Source: Siphonodentalium dalli | Taxonomy: Eukaryota; Mollusca; Scaphopoda; Gadilida; Siphonodentaliidae | Direction: 5' to 3' | DNA length: 64,000 bases | NCBI GenBank assembly: GCA_032622095.1 | Contig: CP136066.1 | Coordinates: forward strand, 197,458,816-197,522,815 | Part shown: piece after piece, positions 54,765 through 64,000 of the stretch | Layout: each line of letters opens with the position of its first letter | How positions within the stretch are numbered: the stretch's first letter is position 1 | The notes under the pieces: generated by a model | What the model was told of the DNA's origin: nothing | What the model saw: the letters and a program-made list of their open reading frames with translations, nothing else | The model's database searches: none | Translations under genes and position numbers: made by a program

Positions 54765-56801
54765 TGAGTCATTATCAATTTTGGCGCATATAACAGTCTG
54801 GTAAAAAATGAAAAAAATAAGTTGGTAGAACACGTAATTTGGTGATCGCTTGGAACAAATAGACATTATTGGTTATTCAAATACTAAAATGCAGGCTTAA
54901 CCACCTATAATTCGTATTTGGTTGGGTTGTGAATATCGGCTATGCATATATAATGTCTATACTGTAACAACCACTCTTTGTATGGCTGTTATTAAGAAAT
55001 AATGGAACTACTTCATTTTATAACTCGAACATGTCAAATTGGGTTATATTACAACTAATAAATAGGATTTTTCATATTATATGGTGTTAAATCAGGCCTT
55101 GTCCATGTGTAGTATCCACTGTTTTTTTCTAAAATAACATTTTGCCGATACTAAAGCTTGCATCAAGAGAGAATATTTTATCATATTGAGTATTGGTTTA
55201 ATGATCTGAAACCGATAGGTCCAAACCACTGGCCATTCAAAATAACTCCCTTGGAATCATATGACTTATGATTTTTAAATGTCATTATTCCCCGTGTTAC
55301 AGGGAGGACATCCAAGTTACATTACATACAACAGACGTTACAGGATAGAAACTTTGAGCATACCGGTGCGGCTGATATCACACTAAACGACCAATATGTC
55401 GCATTTCGAGTATAACGCAACGCTAATACAATTCCACAGTCTGTCGTATATAATGCAACATGGATATGGCTATTTCATAAATTACTGTGGGATTTCAAAT
55501 GTCATATGTTACATTAAAGACAGGTGTGTTACACAATATACGTAACCTGTGCATTTGGACTATTCCAGTTCCATGTCGAGGAAGAAAGAGCAGTTTAATA
55601 CATTCGGGAGCTCACTTGTTAAAGAGTTTCTGTCTAGTATCCCTTCTCTTGTCACACAAACGATTTGTGGGCTTTTATTGTTACATGAAATACTTTTTTC
55701 ATAATTGTCTTATTCGACACAAAACACGATGAAAATGGGATATTGAGCATGTATTTTTCCAACAAAACAGAAGGAAAGTGTATGGCTGAAATGAAGAATT
55801 CACCATATAGAATGAAGTTTGTGGAGACAACATATAGTGCGCTCCGCTGCCCTCTGTCGTAACTGCACACACACCAGTCCTGATACACAAAGTGGAGCAT
55901 GTACTAGCGATGTACATGTATATAACAGATATGTATACGTGAGTTACAATCGTGGGCCAACTGGGCCATTCAGATCACACGCGCGGAGTCACAAAAGAAA
56001 CAAAATGGATGCTGCTATTTAATGCATCATGCAAGTAACCTACATAACATCTCAACTCAATTATGTTACGGGAGCGTTTTGCGAGAACTTATTTGAGGTT
56101 AAGTTACACGACACACACGTGCATGTAGATAAACAGGAATTTATCTGGTCAATAATAACCTGACCCACGTGCATGACTATGTACACGATTAGTCGGTTAA
56201 GAATAAGTTAAGATTTATGTCTGAAGTATAACATTTAACCTTTAACTGGGCAGATGATTTTCAACCAGTGGTGAGCGATGTGGCATATACGCGCATATGT
56301 GATTTACGTGCATATGCGTGTAACCAAAATCGCATAAAAGGCACCCGACTCTCATTCAGAGATGCACACAAACGGAAGCACTAGGATCAACTATCGTGTC
56401 CAGAACAGGCTAATAAAGAGAGAACAGAATGCGTGAAAATGGTAATTTGAAATATGTTTCACGGAAAACACTAAACTAATCACAACTATGGATATCTTCC
56501 AAACTTTTGCACATATGGCCTTTACAATATCTTTATAATGTATCACTGACATTTCATACTTTAATAGTAAGCAGTATGTGAAACCTTTAAATATACAGGG
56601 AAACTGAGAAAATATACTCGGCCAACAAATCTTTCATAAATTCCAACTTTACTCAGTAATTCATTACATATTGGCATAATTCCTTTATGACGTATACTGT
56701 TCCGTGAATTATCTGCACATCGTTTTGGCCATGCAAAGAAATGTGCATTCTTCTAATTTATATAACTTATGCAGTTTATGAACAACTCATGTCACCCGAA
56801 A

Positions 56802-57116
56802 CATTATGCGTTGCTAGATGGACCCGTTGGTGTCCCATCCTGAAAATTGCTAACTGCATCCCTTGGACTGGTACTTTCCAACCGATACCTTATGCTCTCT
56901 ATCTGTTGGATATTTTCAATCGGACTCCTCCTCCTAAGATTGGAAAATTTGCAACTGAAATTATTACCAACAAAGCAACAAAAATTACTGTTTGGAAAAT
57001 CTAACAATGAGAACAATTTCAATATGTGGTGCAACATTTCCAACTAATATTCTGTCAGGCATGAAACTTCAACATTTTTACCAAAGTTGACCCCCCCCCC
57101 CTGTTGACACGTCCCT
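56802..57116 (-). mobile_element. Old, shortened hAT-type copy E
   Basis: Left end 'cgttgctagatgg..cccgttggtgtcccatcctgaaaattgctaactgcat' tracks the GCCACGTCCCTG end of the family, and 'catttccaactaatattctg..ttttaccaaagttgacccccccccctgttgacacgtccct' tracks the other end. Only 315 bp, with the middle deleted. No clear 8-bp duplication remains. Lies inside the 4.87-kb element. Confidence 0.6.
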
Positions 57117-58204
57117 ATATTCAAAACATAGTTTGGTTAATCAATTGGTATTCAATTATGACATATTTATTGATACATTCAACTAGACGTGACACATTCG
57201 TCTACAATCACCTTCGCAAACACCCTAAATCGTCTTCTCCCCATTTGCTGTCAATGATATCTGTCGTACCCTCCTGTTACTCTCTACAGCAGTTTCACAC
57301 AGTCTCGTCCACACCCTCAACCTGGTGTTTCCCTTCGATTTAAATATATGTCTTATTCACCTCTTCATGCCCTACTTCCGTTTCACAACAATCCTCGTCA
57401 TCACAATATTATCAACCTGCTTCTCCTCTGCGCTTTCATCACCAATGGCATCTGTCTTAACCACCCGTTTTACAAGAATGTTCACTCTCTACTGCAGTCT
57501 CGCAACATATATATAGCTCTCCGTGCTCTCGATTTATATGATAATCCATCTGTATACAACTTTCCTCGAAACTGTCCTAATAGCATACTCACTATCTACT
57601 GCCGTCTCTGGACATGTCTCATAAATACTCTCCATCTCCATCTGCATACCACTTTCCTTGACAACAGTTTACTGTCTCACTCACTTGCACAACATCTCTA
57701 GTTCTTGTCGTCTCGTCCACAAAAACAACTTCCTATCTTTCTACGACATATATATGACCTATGTGCACAACCTCTACTGGAGTTGCACTTTACATGTTCT
57801 GTCCACACCCTCAACATGCATGACATATGCTACTTCCAAAAAATTGCGATAACACATTCGTGAGTTCCACATCAGTAGCATTTTTACACCTTTCTCTTTC
57901 CTGTAACCACTATTCAGGAAAAAGTGCATTTATATGAGCACGCATGCCTGTGGTTCACATTAGAATTCCCAACAATAAAACATTGTGCCACATATAGTTC
58001 GACAGTTTTATCACACAATTAGGCTATTTTACGAGCAAATTTGTATTACTGCAACAAATAAACCTTCTAACATACTCTAGTCTTGCAGCACATTTTGTAC
58101 TTAATGTAACGAACATGCGATTTAATCGTGAATTAAACAATAACTAATCATAACTAACTCAGCTATGCTTGCCCACCAAATCGCACCCAAATATAGCCAT
58201 TGCC

Positions 58205-58276
58205 ACTAATTTATTATTAGTATAAAGGCGGAAGGTTTTTCCGCCTTACACTATAATACTAAATTAGTGAGAGCTA
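58205..58276. repeat. Short nested hairpin
   Basis: Outer pair 'cactaattta' / 'taaattagtg' and inner pair 'aaggcggaa' / 'ttccgcctt' form a compact stem of about 70 bp, possibly a tiny MITE. In this setting it is not a bacterial terminator. Confidence 0.6.
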
Positions 58277-59635
58277 ATCGTAGTATTTCGTGTAACGTTA
58301 ATTTCTGCTTGAAAATGTATCACTATCATGTTAACTTCGATATTTCCAAATCAGTTTCACACTGCCCATCCAAATATGAAATATCTACACACAGTAAACT
58401 AATGCTGAACAGAATAACAAACAATTTCCAGCTATTACTTACAATAGTATAATCCATGTAACACACTGTCGTCCATCGTGTTACTCGCAGAGTATTTCAT
58501 GTAACGAAAGCACCATTTGATACGTCTCACGTGTAGAAGATGTATGGTATAGTATCATATGTGTTCGTTCATGTCAGAATAAGAGCACGAAGTCGACAAA
58601 GTGACTAAAAGCCGATTTTATTCAAAACTAACTCTGTTTTAGGTAACACTTTTATATCCTGTAACAATTCAAGTATTTCCCGTAACGAGATTTCACATGA
58701 TACACCATCCCAACAAATGGCGTCTCATAGAAATATAACTTCTTCACTAAAATTCAAAGTTAATAAGATACCCAACAGTTTCCACTTACAATTTAGGCAC
58801 CTATATTTCAAATAGTCTGATCTCAATGTAATGTTTTATTTCCAGTAACAAAACTGGTAATTCCTGTAATTGTTTTTTTCGTAACAGGAGGAGACCGTTA
58901 CAGGAGATATGTATTGGCTATCAAAAACAAAATATCTCAACGATTTCTCCCTTTAGCGGGGAGATAATGTGGCAATCAAAATGACTTAGAAACATCTCTT
59001 CAAAAGTGATTTAGAGATACTGAGGTCCCTGATTATATCGATTAAATTCACGTTACATTTCAGACGTATTTGAAATATACGGTTGTAGGTGCACCTACAT
59101 GATACATATTTTTTCGCAGCTGTTTCTGAAAATTCCAAATCTGTGCACATTTTTGAACATACCATGTGTTCTCACTTTTATAAGGCAAGTGATGTAATTT
59201 ACAATTTACAGGTAGGGCCTATTATTTTGCTCTTATACCACTTCGTTACAGAAGAGACATTGAGTTGAGGGACAAGATGTAACGAACAACAAATATGTGG
59301 AAATCTTGGATATTGATGGCCTAAGGTTTATTATCATTAAGAGTAATGACCATTGTTCAATTACACATGAAAGTTTCCATAATTATTTTAAACAATATCT
59401 ATAGACGGATGAGCAAACTCGAAATTTTGAAATTGGGACATGAGTTTTAGTGGAAATTCAGCTATAAAAGTGACGAGTAGGGGGTGAATATACTGCTTTA
59501 CGACAGGTGTACGGTATATATTTTATAGAACTCATTGCGGCCCATATATAAAATCATAATTTGTCAGCATATATCTTGTCTGGAAGACGCTAGTGCCAAA
59601 GGACAAGAATATGCGCCAAAATTGATAATGACTCA

Positions 59636-59992
59636 TATATCGCAGATATGTGAGTAATAAATGGGGCTATATATCGCAGATATGTGTGTAATACATGGGG
59701 CTATATATCGCAGATATGTGTGTAATACATGGGGCTATATATCACAGATATGTGTGTAATACATGGGGCTATATATCGCAGATATGTGTGTAATAAATGG
59801 GGCTATATATCGCAGATATGTGTGTAATACATGGGGCTATATATCGCAGATATGTGTGTAATACATGGGGGTATATATCGCAGATATGTGTGTAATACAT
59901 GGGGCTATATATCGCAGATATGTGTGTAATAAATGGGGCTATATATCGCAGATATGTGTGTAATACATGGGGCTATATATCGCAGATCTGTG
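59636..59992. repeat. 34-bp satellite array, right part
   Basis: About ten more units of the array begun at 54436, resuming exactly where the left part breaks off. One unit variant (taataaatgg) occurs at regular places in both parts, for example near 54717, 59655, 59793 and 59930. Confidence 0.9.
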
Positions 59993-60099
59993 GTTGGTCC
60001 TGAACTGAGGTTCGACGTTATGTGGGGGGGGGGTCACATTTTGCGTATCACACGAAAGGTGTTTGTGTTGCTGTCTATGTACAGTCAATTGCCGCGCTG

Positions 60100-60577
60100 C
60101 GTGCTGGAGTGTTTGCCTGTTGGTAAGCCAGTGCTGCGTGCTGGAGTGATTGCCTGTTGGTAAGCCAGTGCTGCGTACTGGAGTGATTGCCTGTTAGTAA
60201 GCCAGTCCTGCGTACTGGAGTGTTTGCCTGTTGGTAAGCCAGTGATGCGAGCTGGAGTGTTTGCCTGTTGGTAAGTCAGTGCTGCATGCTGGATTGTTTG
60301 CCTGTTGGTAAGCCAGTGATGCGTGCTGGAGTGTTTGCCTGTTGGTAAGTCAGTGATGCCTGCTGGAGTGTTTGCCTGTTGGTAAGCCAGTGATGCGTGC
60401 TGGAGTGTTTGCCTGTTGGTAAGTCAGTGATGCGTGCTGGAGTGTTTGCCTGTTGGTAAGCCAGTGATGCGTGCTGGAGTGTTTGCCTGTTGGTAAGTCA
60501 GTGATGCGTGCTGGAATGTTTGCCTGTTGGTAAGCCAGTGCTGCGTGCTGGATTGTTCGCCTGTTGGTAAGCCATTC
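60100..60577. repeat. 37-bp tandem array, about 13 copies
   Basis: Unit 'ggtaagccagtgatgcgtgc' + 'tggagtgtttgcctgtt'. As 37 is not a multiple of 3, the open frame on the minus strand (60350-60613) cycles through all three frames with a 37-residue period; not a gene. There are no unique spacers, so it is not a CRISPR array. Confidence 0.9.
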
Positions 60578-60639
60578 GCATTCACGTGTTGGCACTGCTC
60601 GGGTATGGGTCAAAACATAATATTATACTAATAGTATGA

Positions 60640-60800
60640 TGACTGTTTTATATAGCGCTCAAACGATTACTTGTTCCAAGACTCTTAAACATTACCCTAT
60701 TATCCCAGTACAGTCCAACCAATGAACTGACTGTAGCCATTGTGTACATGTGCTGTTCTAGTTTGATCATGCTGACTGGTACTCGTTTAACCATTTCATG
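60640..60800 (-). mobile_element. 3' fragment of the tRNA-Thr-like SINE family
   Basis: 'tatatagcgctcaaacgattacttg..gtccaaccaatgaactgactgtagccattg..tgactggtactcgttta' parallels 48660-48835. The tRNA-like head is absent. Confidence 0.65.
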
Positions 60801-60847
60801 TCGGGAGCTGCTCTGGTGTTACACTAAATACTCTGTGCCAGTGCATG

Positions 60848-60848
<1 letters not shown>

Positions 60849-60902
<54 letters not shown>
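60849..60902. repeat. (AT)n microsatellite
   Basis: About 27 AT repeats between the SINE fragment and an unannotated stretch. Confidence 0.95.
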
Positions 60903-60904
<2 letters not shown>

Positions 60905-61224
60905 CTGTATGATGATGGATTGTGAAATAACACCTTTAACACATATGTATATGTGTCAGAGGTGTGGAGGCACGGCCTCAGTATGAGTGTCATTGTGTCG
61001 CCCGGATTCACTTGAGCCAGTCGTCTGTTTGCAACCTGTGGGAAGCCCGGATTCGTGACTAGGGCCTCTAGCTAGCTGATCAAGTCACATACAACGGTGA
61101 TATAATGCGAAAATGCCACATAATTGTGATTTAAAGCAATTTACGAAAGTGGGTCGGATCCGGAATCCGGGAAAAGGCGCTTTTTATGCCAAATCAAGAT
61201 CCGGATCCGGAATCCGGGTTAAAG

Positions 61225-61695
61225 TTAGTCGCATCGTTTATCCCACTCAGTCACAATAGTTAATAGCGGGAGGCAGATAATCACCAGAAATAAAAAAGAT
61301 TCTATAAACTTATGTAATGTCTGTCCCGCTCTGTCCCAAGGGTTACCATTGGGACGCAGATAATGATGAGAAATAAAATCACTTCTATAAGTTGCTGTAA
61401 CGTTTGTCCCGCTCTGTCCCAATGGTTACTACTGGAACCCAGATAATCACCAGAAATAAAAACGATTCTTTAAACTTCTGTAACGTCTGTCCGCGGGTTA
61501 CTACTGGGACGGAGATAACGATGATAAATAAAAACGATTCTACAAACTTCTGTAACTTCTTCCAGGTCTGTCCCAAGGGTTTCTACTTGGACGCAGATAA
61601 AGATGAAAAATAAAAATATCTTCGCAGATAAAGATGAAAAATAAAAATATCTTCTATCAGCGTTTGTAAAGCTTGTCCCGCTCTGCCCCAAGGCT
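61225..61695. repeat. ~83-bp degenerate tandem repeat, about 5-6 copies
   Basis: Units contain 'gtcccgctctgtcccaaggg', 'cagataatgatgagaaataaa' and 'cttctgtaacg', spaced about 82-83 bp (for example 61323 and 61405). A 30-bp segment is doubled at 61595-61655. Minus-strand frames are repeat translations. The 320 bp upstream (60903-61224) hold only a few 'gatccggaatccggg' words (61155-61215). Confidence 0.8.
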
Positions 61696-62250
61696 TTCTA
61701 CATGGGACAAAAACATACCCCATGCATAACATTCTGCTCACGTTTCTTGCCATATACATGTATGTACAGGTGATAACAATGTCGAGTAACAAAATAAGAA
61801 CACACCGCCCAATAAGGCCTATAAGTCACTTTAAACAAAATAATAAAGAAAATTGTTGTGCACATTCATGGGATAGAAAATGTTTTGCTAAGAAGATATG
61901 CAGTCATATGCTCGTAGCCCGTTTATATATAACCATGGGTATATGTCAGATATAACCGTACACAAAAAACGCCGTTCATTTCACCGTGTATTTATCCATG
62001 GTGTGCGTGCATGCCTGTGGTTGTCCGTAACATGGTGCCCGGTGTTATTGCTTTGAAAGGTAATCATGTTCGACTGGTGTTGTCAGATTGGTAATATGAG
62101 ATTAGCGGTTTCTATGTCTTGTCTGGTCACATTTACTGCTTGAACTTTGTCTGAAATAGACGCACTTTTTATACTAGAATTTGCGCAACAGGAGCGCATG
62201 GAAATCGCACGTCGAGTTGGTTTAAGGGTTTTTAGAAAAAGTATTTATAT

Positions 62251-63312
62251 GATATAGACAGAGACGTGGCGACAGGGGTGGGGTTGGGATGTCTCACCCC
62301 GCCCCAACTTTGGTCAAAATGTTCAACAGTTGGAAATTTCATACCTGCCAAAACATTAGTTGGAAATTTCACACCAACATTAAGTTGAAAATGTTCTTGT
62401 AGTTTGATTTTCAAACAATTTATTTGCATATTTTCCTATTTTTGGTAAATATTTTGGACTGAAATGGTCATCAGTCGGAAATTTCCAACCTTAGGAGGGT
62501 GACAGGTTGGAAATTTCCAACACTTGGACAGTTTGTGTCCTGGTCCCTCCCCCGTGGCCAGTCAAAAAACTGCTAGTTAATTTAAGAAAACAATATTGTC
62601 ATGCATTTGATAAATATTGTCATTGGAATTGTCATCAGTTGTGAAATTTTCCAACCTAAGTGGGGGTGTCAGGTTTGAAATGTCCAACCCTATGAAGGTT
62701 CGAGGCTAGTCTAGATGCTAGGATTTTGAGATTTTCTTGTTCAGATTAAAAAAATATTGCCGACTATCGTTGTCATTGTCCATTCCCCCGTGACCAATAC
62801 AAAACTGCAAAACAATATTTTATTTCATTTGGTCAAACTTGTGGACTGAAATAGTCATCAGTTGGAGAGTTTTCCAACCTGAGGGGGAGTATGAGGTTTG
62901 AAATTTCCAACACCAGGAAAGGTTCAATTGAGGCCAGTCTAGATGCATGCTAGGATTTAATATTTTCTTTTATAGTTTTACAAATTTTCTCACACCGGGC
63001 CGAAGAACCATGGTCAACCCGGTGTGTCCCCGCCTCTTGCCAGTAGCCGTGGGAATTTGTCTGGAGTTAGACCATTAGATGTTATGATTTATGCAATTGT
63101 TCAGGTTAAACTATCTAAATTTTCAAACCTGGAATATAGGTTTTTTATATATATATATATATATAGGATATTAGGCGTGATCACCGATGTAAGGGGGACG
63201 GTGCAAATGGAATTTGTGTTTCGGGTGATTCTGATTCAAGGGGGTGCAGTTGGAATTTCCCATGGTGGACACCCCCTAACGGAAACCATATAGCCACGTC
63301 CCTGGATATAGA
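62251..63312 (+). mobile_element. hAT-type non-autonomous element, copy B, perfect 8-bp duplication
   Basis: Element 62259-63304 (1046 bp), ends CAGAGACGTGGCGAC and TATAGCCACGTCCCTG, flanked by GATATAGA at 62251-62258 and 63305-63312, 8 of 8. CAG..CTG ends plus 8-bp duplications define the hAT superfamily. Removing it restores the sequence seen uninterrupted at about 5995-6010. Internal repeats of 'gtctagatgctaggatttt' occur at about 62709 and 62937. Non-coding. It is the reference for copies A, C, D and E. Confidence 0.92.
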
Positions 63313-63659
63313 GAGGCAAACAGAACGATACCATATATATACAATATGCGGTTGCATCTAATTTTGATTTATTGGGATGTCTTTAGTGCACTTTTGTGGT
63401 TACGAGAGCTCATTTCCCCCTGATTTCTGTTCAATATGTGGTCTTCTTCTTAAAAAGTTTTATATGATTTCAAACAGGGGTGGCACCAGGATATCCCCGA
63501 CAGGGGCGGGCTTTAGCTGCCGGGTTGACAATTACATAACTCACCGACGGGGGATGGCCATGACTCACCGACAGGGCTGGGATGTAGCCCCTGACCGCCC
63601 CCCCCCCCCGGTGCCACCCAACATAACTTAGTATCGATTATTTAGAATGGGGTATCAAG

Positions 63660-64000
63660 TAGGGACTTGTCGACAGGGGTGGTTATGCAGGGGTCTTACC
63701 CCTAATTGTAGTCATACCTAATACCCCGAGCAAAATTAATTGGAAAATTCACACCAAAATTAGGTTGAAATTGTTCTCGTAGTTTGATTTTCCAACACTT
63801 TCTTAGTGACGAATTCGTTGTTTTTAGACCAACATTTGCATATTTCCCTTTCATTTGCAAAATTATGGACTCAAATGGCCATCAGTTGGCAATTTTGAAA
63901 TCTATGGGTGAGTGTCAGGTTAATAATTTCCCAGAATTGGAAAACTTGAGGCCAGTCTATGCTATAGGATTGTCAAATGTTCATGTTCATATTTCAAAAA
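63660..64000 (+). mobile_element. hAT-type copy D, runs off the window
   Basis: Starts TAGGGACTTGTCGACAGGGG and continues as the reverse complement of copy C (459-1165). The flank GTATCAAG corresponds to the flank of copy C read on the other strand (GTGCCAAG). The two therefore derive from one insertion that was present before the host TIR element was copied. Confidence 0.8.

Larger units (their letters stand above)
54765..59635. mobile_element. 4.87-kb TIR element inserted in the 34-bp satellite
   Basis: Ends TGAGTCATTATCAATTTTGG and its perfect complement, about 27 bp of terminal repeat (54765-54791 and 59609-59635). Flanked by TA on both sides; joining the flanks gives an exact satellite unit, so the borders are firm, although ATAT or TA cannot be distinguished as the duplication. 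The 4.8-kb interior has no transposase: frames at 57104-57701 are unrecognised and low-complexity. It contains an old hAT fragment (56802-57116) and a small hairpin element (about 58205-58275). Non-autonomous; TA target suggests a Tc1/mariner or PIF-like source. Confidence 0.8.
61901..64000 (+). mobile_element. Second copy of the TIR element (right-edge copy, incomplete in window)
   Basis: Starts CAGTCATATGCTCGTAGCCC at 61901, the same terminal repeat as 126-6362, in inverted orientation. 61901-62258 matches 6005-6362; after a hAT insertion (62259-63304), 63313-63340 matches the region around 5985-6005; 63340-63655 matches 1174-1540; and 63660-64000 matches hAT copy C. The 4.4-kb dispersed element of the left copy is absent. 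The other end lies beyond the window. Confidence 0.85.

Noticed and set aside
57104-57701. Possible transposase inside the 4.87-kb TIR element
   Set aside because: The overlapping frames are Leu/Ser/His-rich, share no motif with any transposase I know, and lack catalytic acidic residues in a recognisable context.
58226-58252. Rho-independent-terminator-like hairpin with GC stem and T run
   Set aside because: Animal genome; it is the inner stem of a short nested palindrome.
60100-60577. Possible CRISPR array (37-bp repeats), likewise the 34-bp array at 54436 and 59636
   Set aside because: The repeats abut without unique spacers, there are no cas genes, and the setting is eukaryotic.

Overview
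The window is a stretch of animal genome made almost entirely of nested transposable elements and tandem repeats. Evidence for an animal is the mix of non-LTR retrotransposons, a Penelope-like element, Ty3/gypsy remains, a Crypton tyrosine recombinase, hAT and piggyBac miniature elements, tRNA-derived SINEs, (AT)n microsatellites and a splice-acceptor-like exon edge, with no operon or ribosome-binding-site structure. The combination suits a marine invertebrate (mollusc or another lophotrochozoan), but that is inference. Only one open frame, the SGNH-hydrolase-like exon near 29.2-29.8 kb (minus), looks like a host gene; every other recognisable protein belongs to a mobile element.

Layout. 1-8.65 kb: a ~196-bp satellite with two alternating unit types, split by a 6.2-kb inverted-repeat element (126-6362). 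That element carries a hAT miniature element, a 4.4-kb dispersed element and, inside the latter, a 1.1-kb palindromic MITE with a perfect 5-bp duplication. 9.2-12.0 kb: a 5'-truncated LINE with a 778-codon reverse transcriptase frame and a (TGAT)n tail, followed by an integrase-like fragment. 12.76-22.74 kb: a ~10-kb foldback palindrome with 1.85-kb arms and a degenerate ~42-bp repeat core. Its left arm holds a MITE that itself contains a second LINE, and the right arm preserves the empty site. 22.9-28.3 kb: an array of short palindromes, a LINE fragment (minus), a piggyBac-type MITE flanked by TTAA, and a Ty3/gypsy remnant carrying a SINE (17-bp duplication) and ending in a 1.3-kb minisatellite that seems to grow from the RT sequence.

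29.2-45.1 kb: the SGNH-like exon; a Crypton recombinase gene (minus) split in two by a 4.6-kb hAT element; an 855-bp nearly identical inverted repeat; then a two-ORF Penelope-like element. Its first ORF has an SGNH-esterase-like domain and the second has RT plus a GIY-YIG nuclease. The stop codon of ORF1 is immediately preceded by the heptamer TTTAAAC in the phase required for -1 ribosomal frameshifting, and the -1 frame opens directly into ORF2. This is the most interesting signal in the window.

45-64 kb: mostly featureless sequence with a tRNA-Thr-like SINE; a 34-bp satellite split by a 4.87-kb TIR element; 37-bp and ~83-bp arrays; and at the right edge a second, inverted copy of the 126-6362 element. 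This copy lacks the 4.4-kb insertion but has its own hAT insertion with a perfect 8-bp duplication. Comparing the two copies gives an order of insertions without any outside data.
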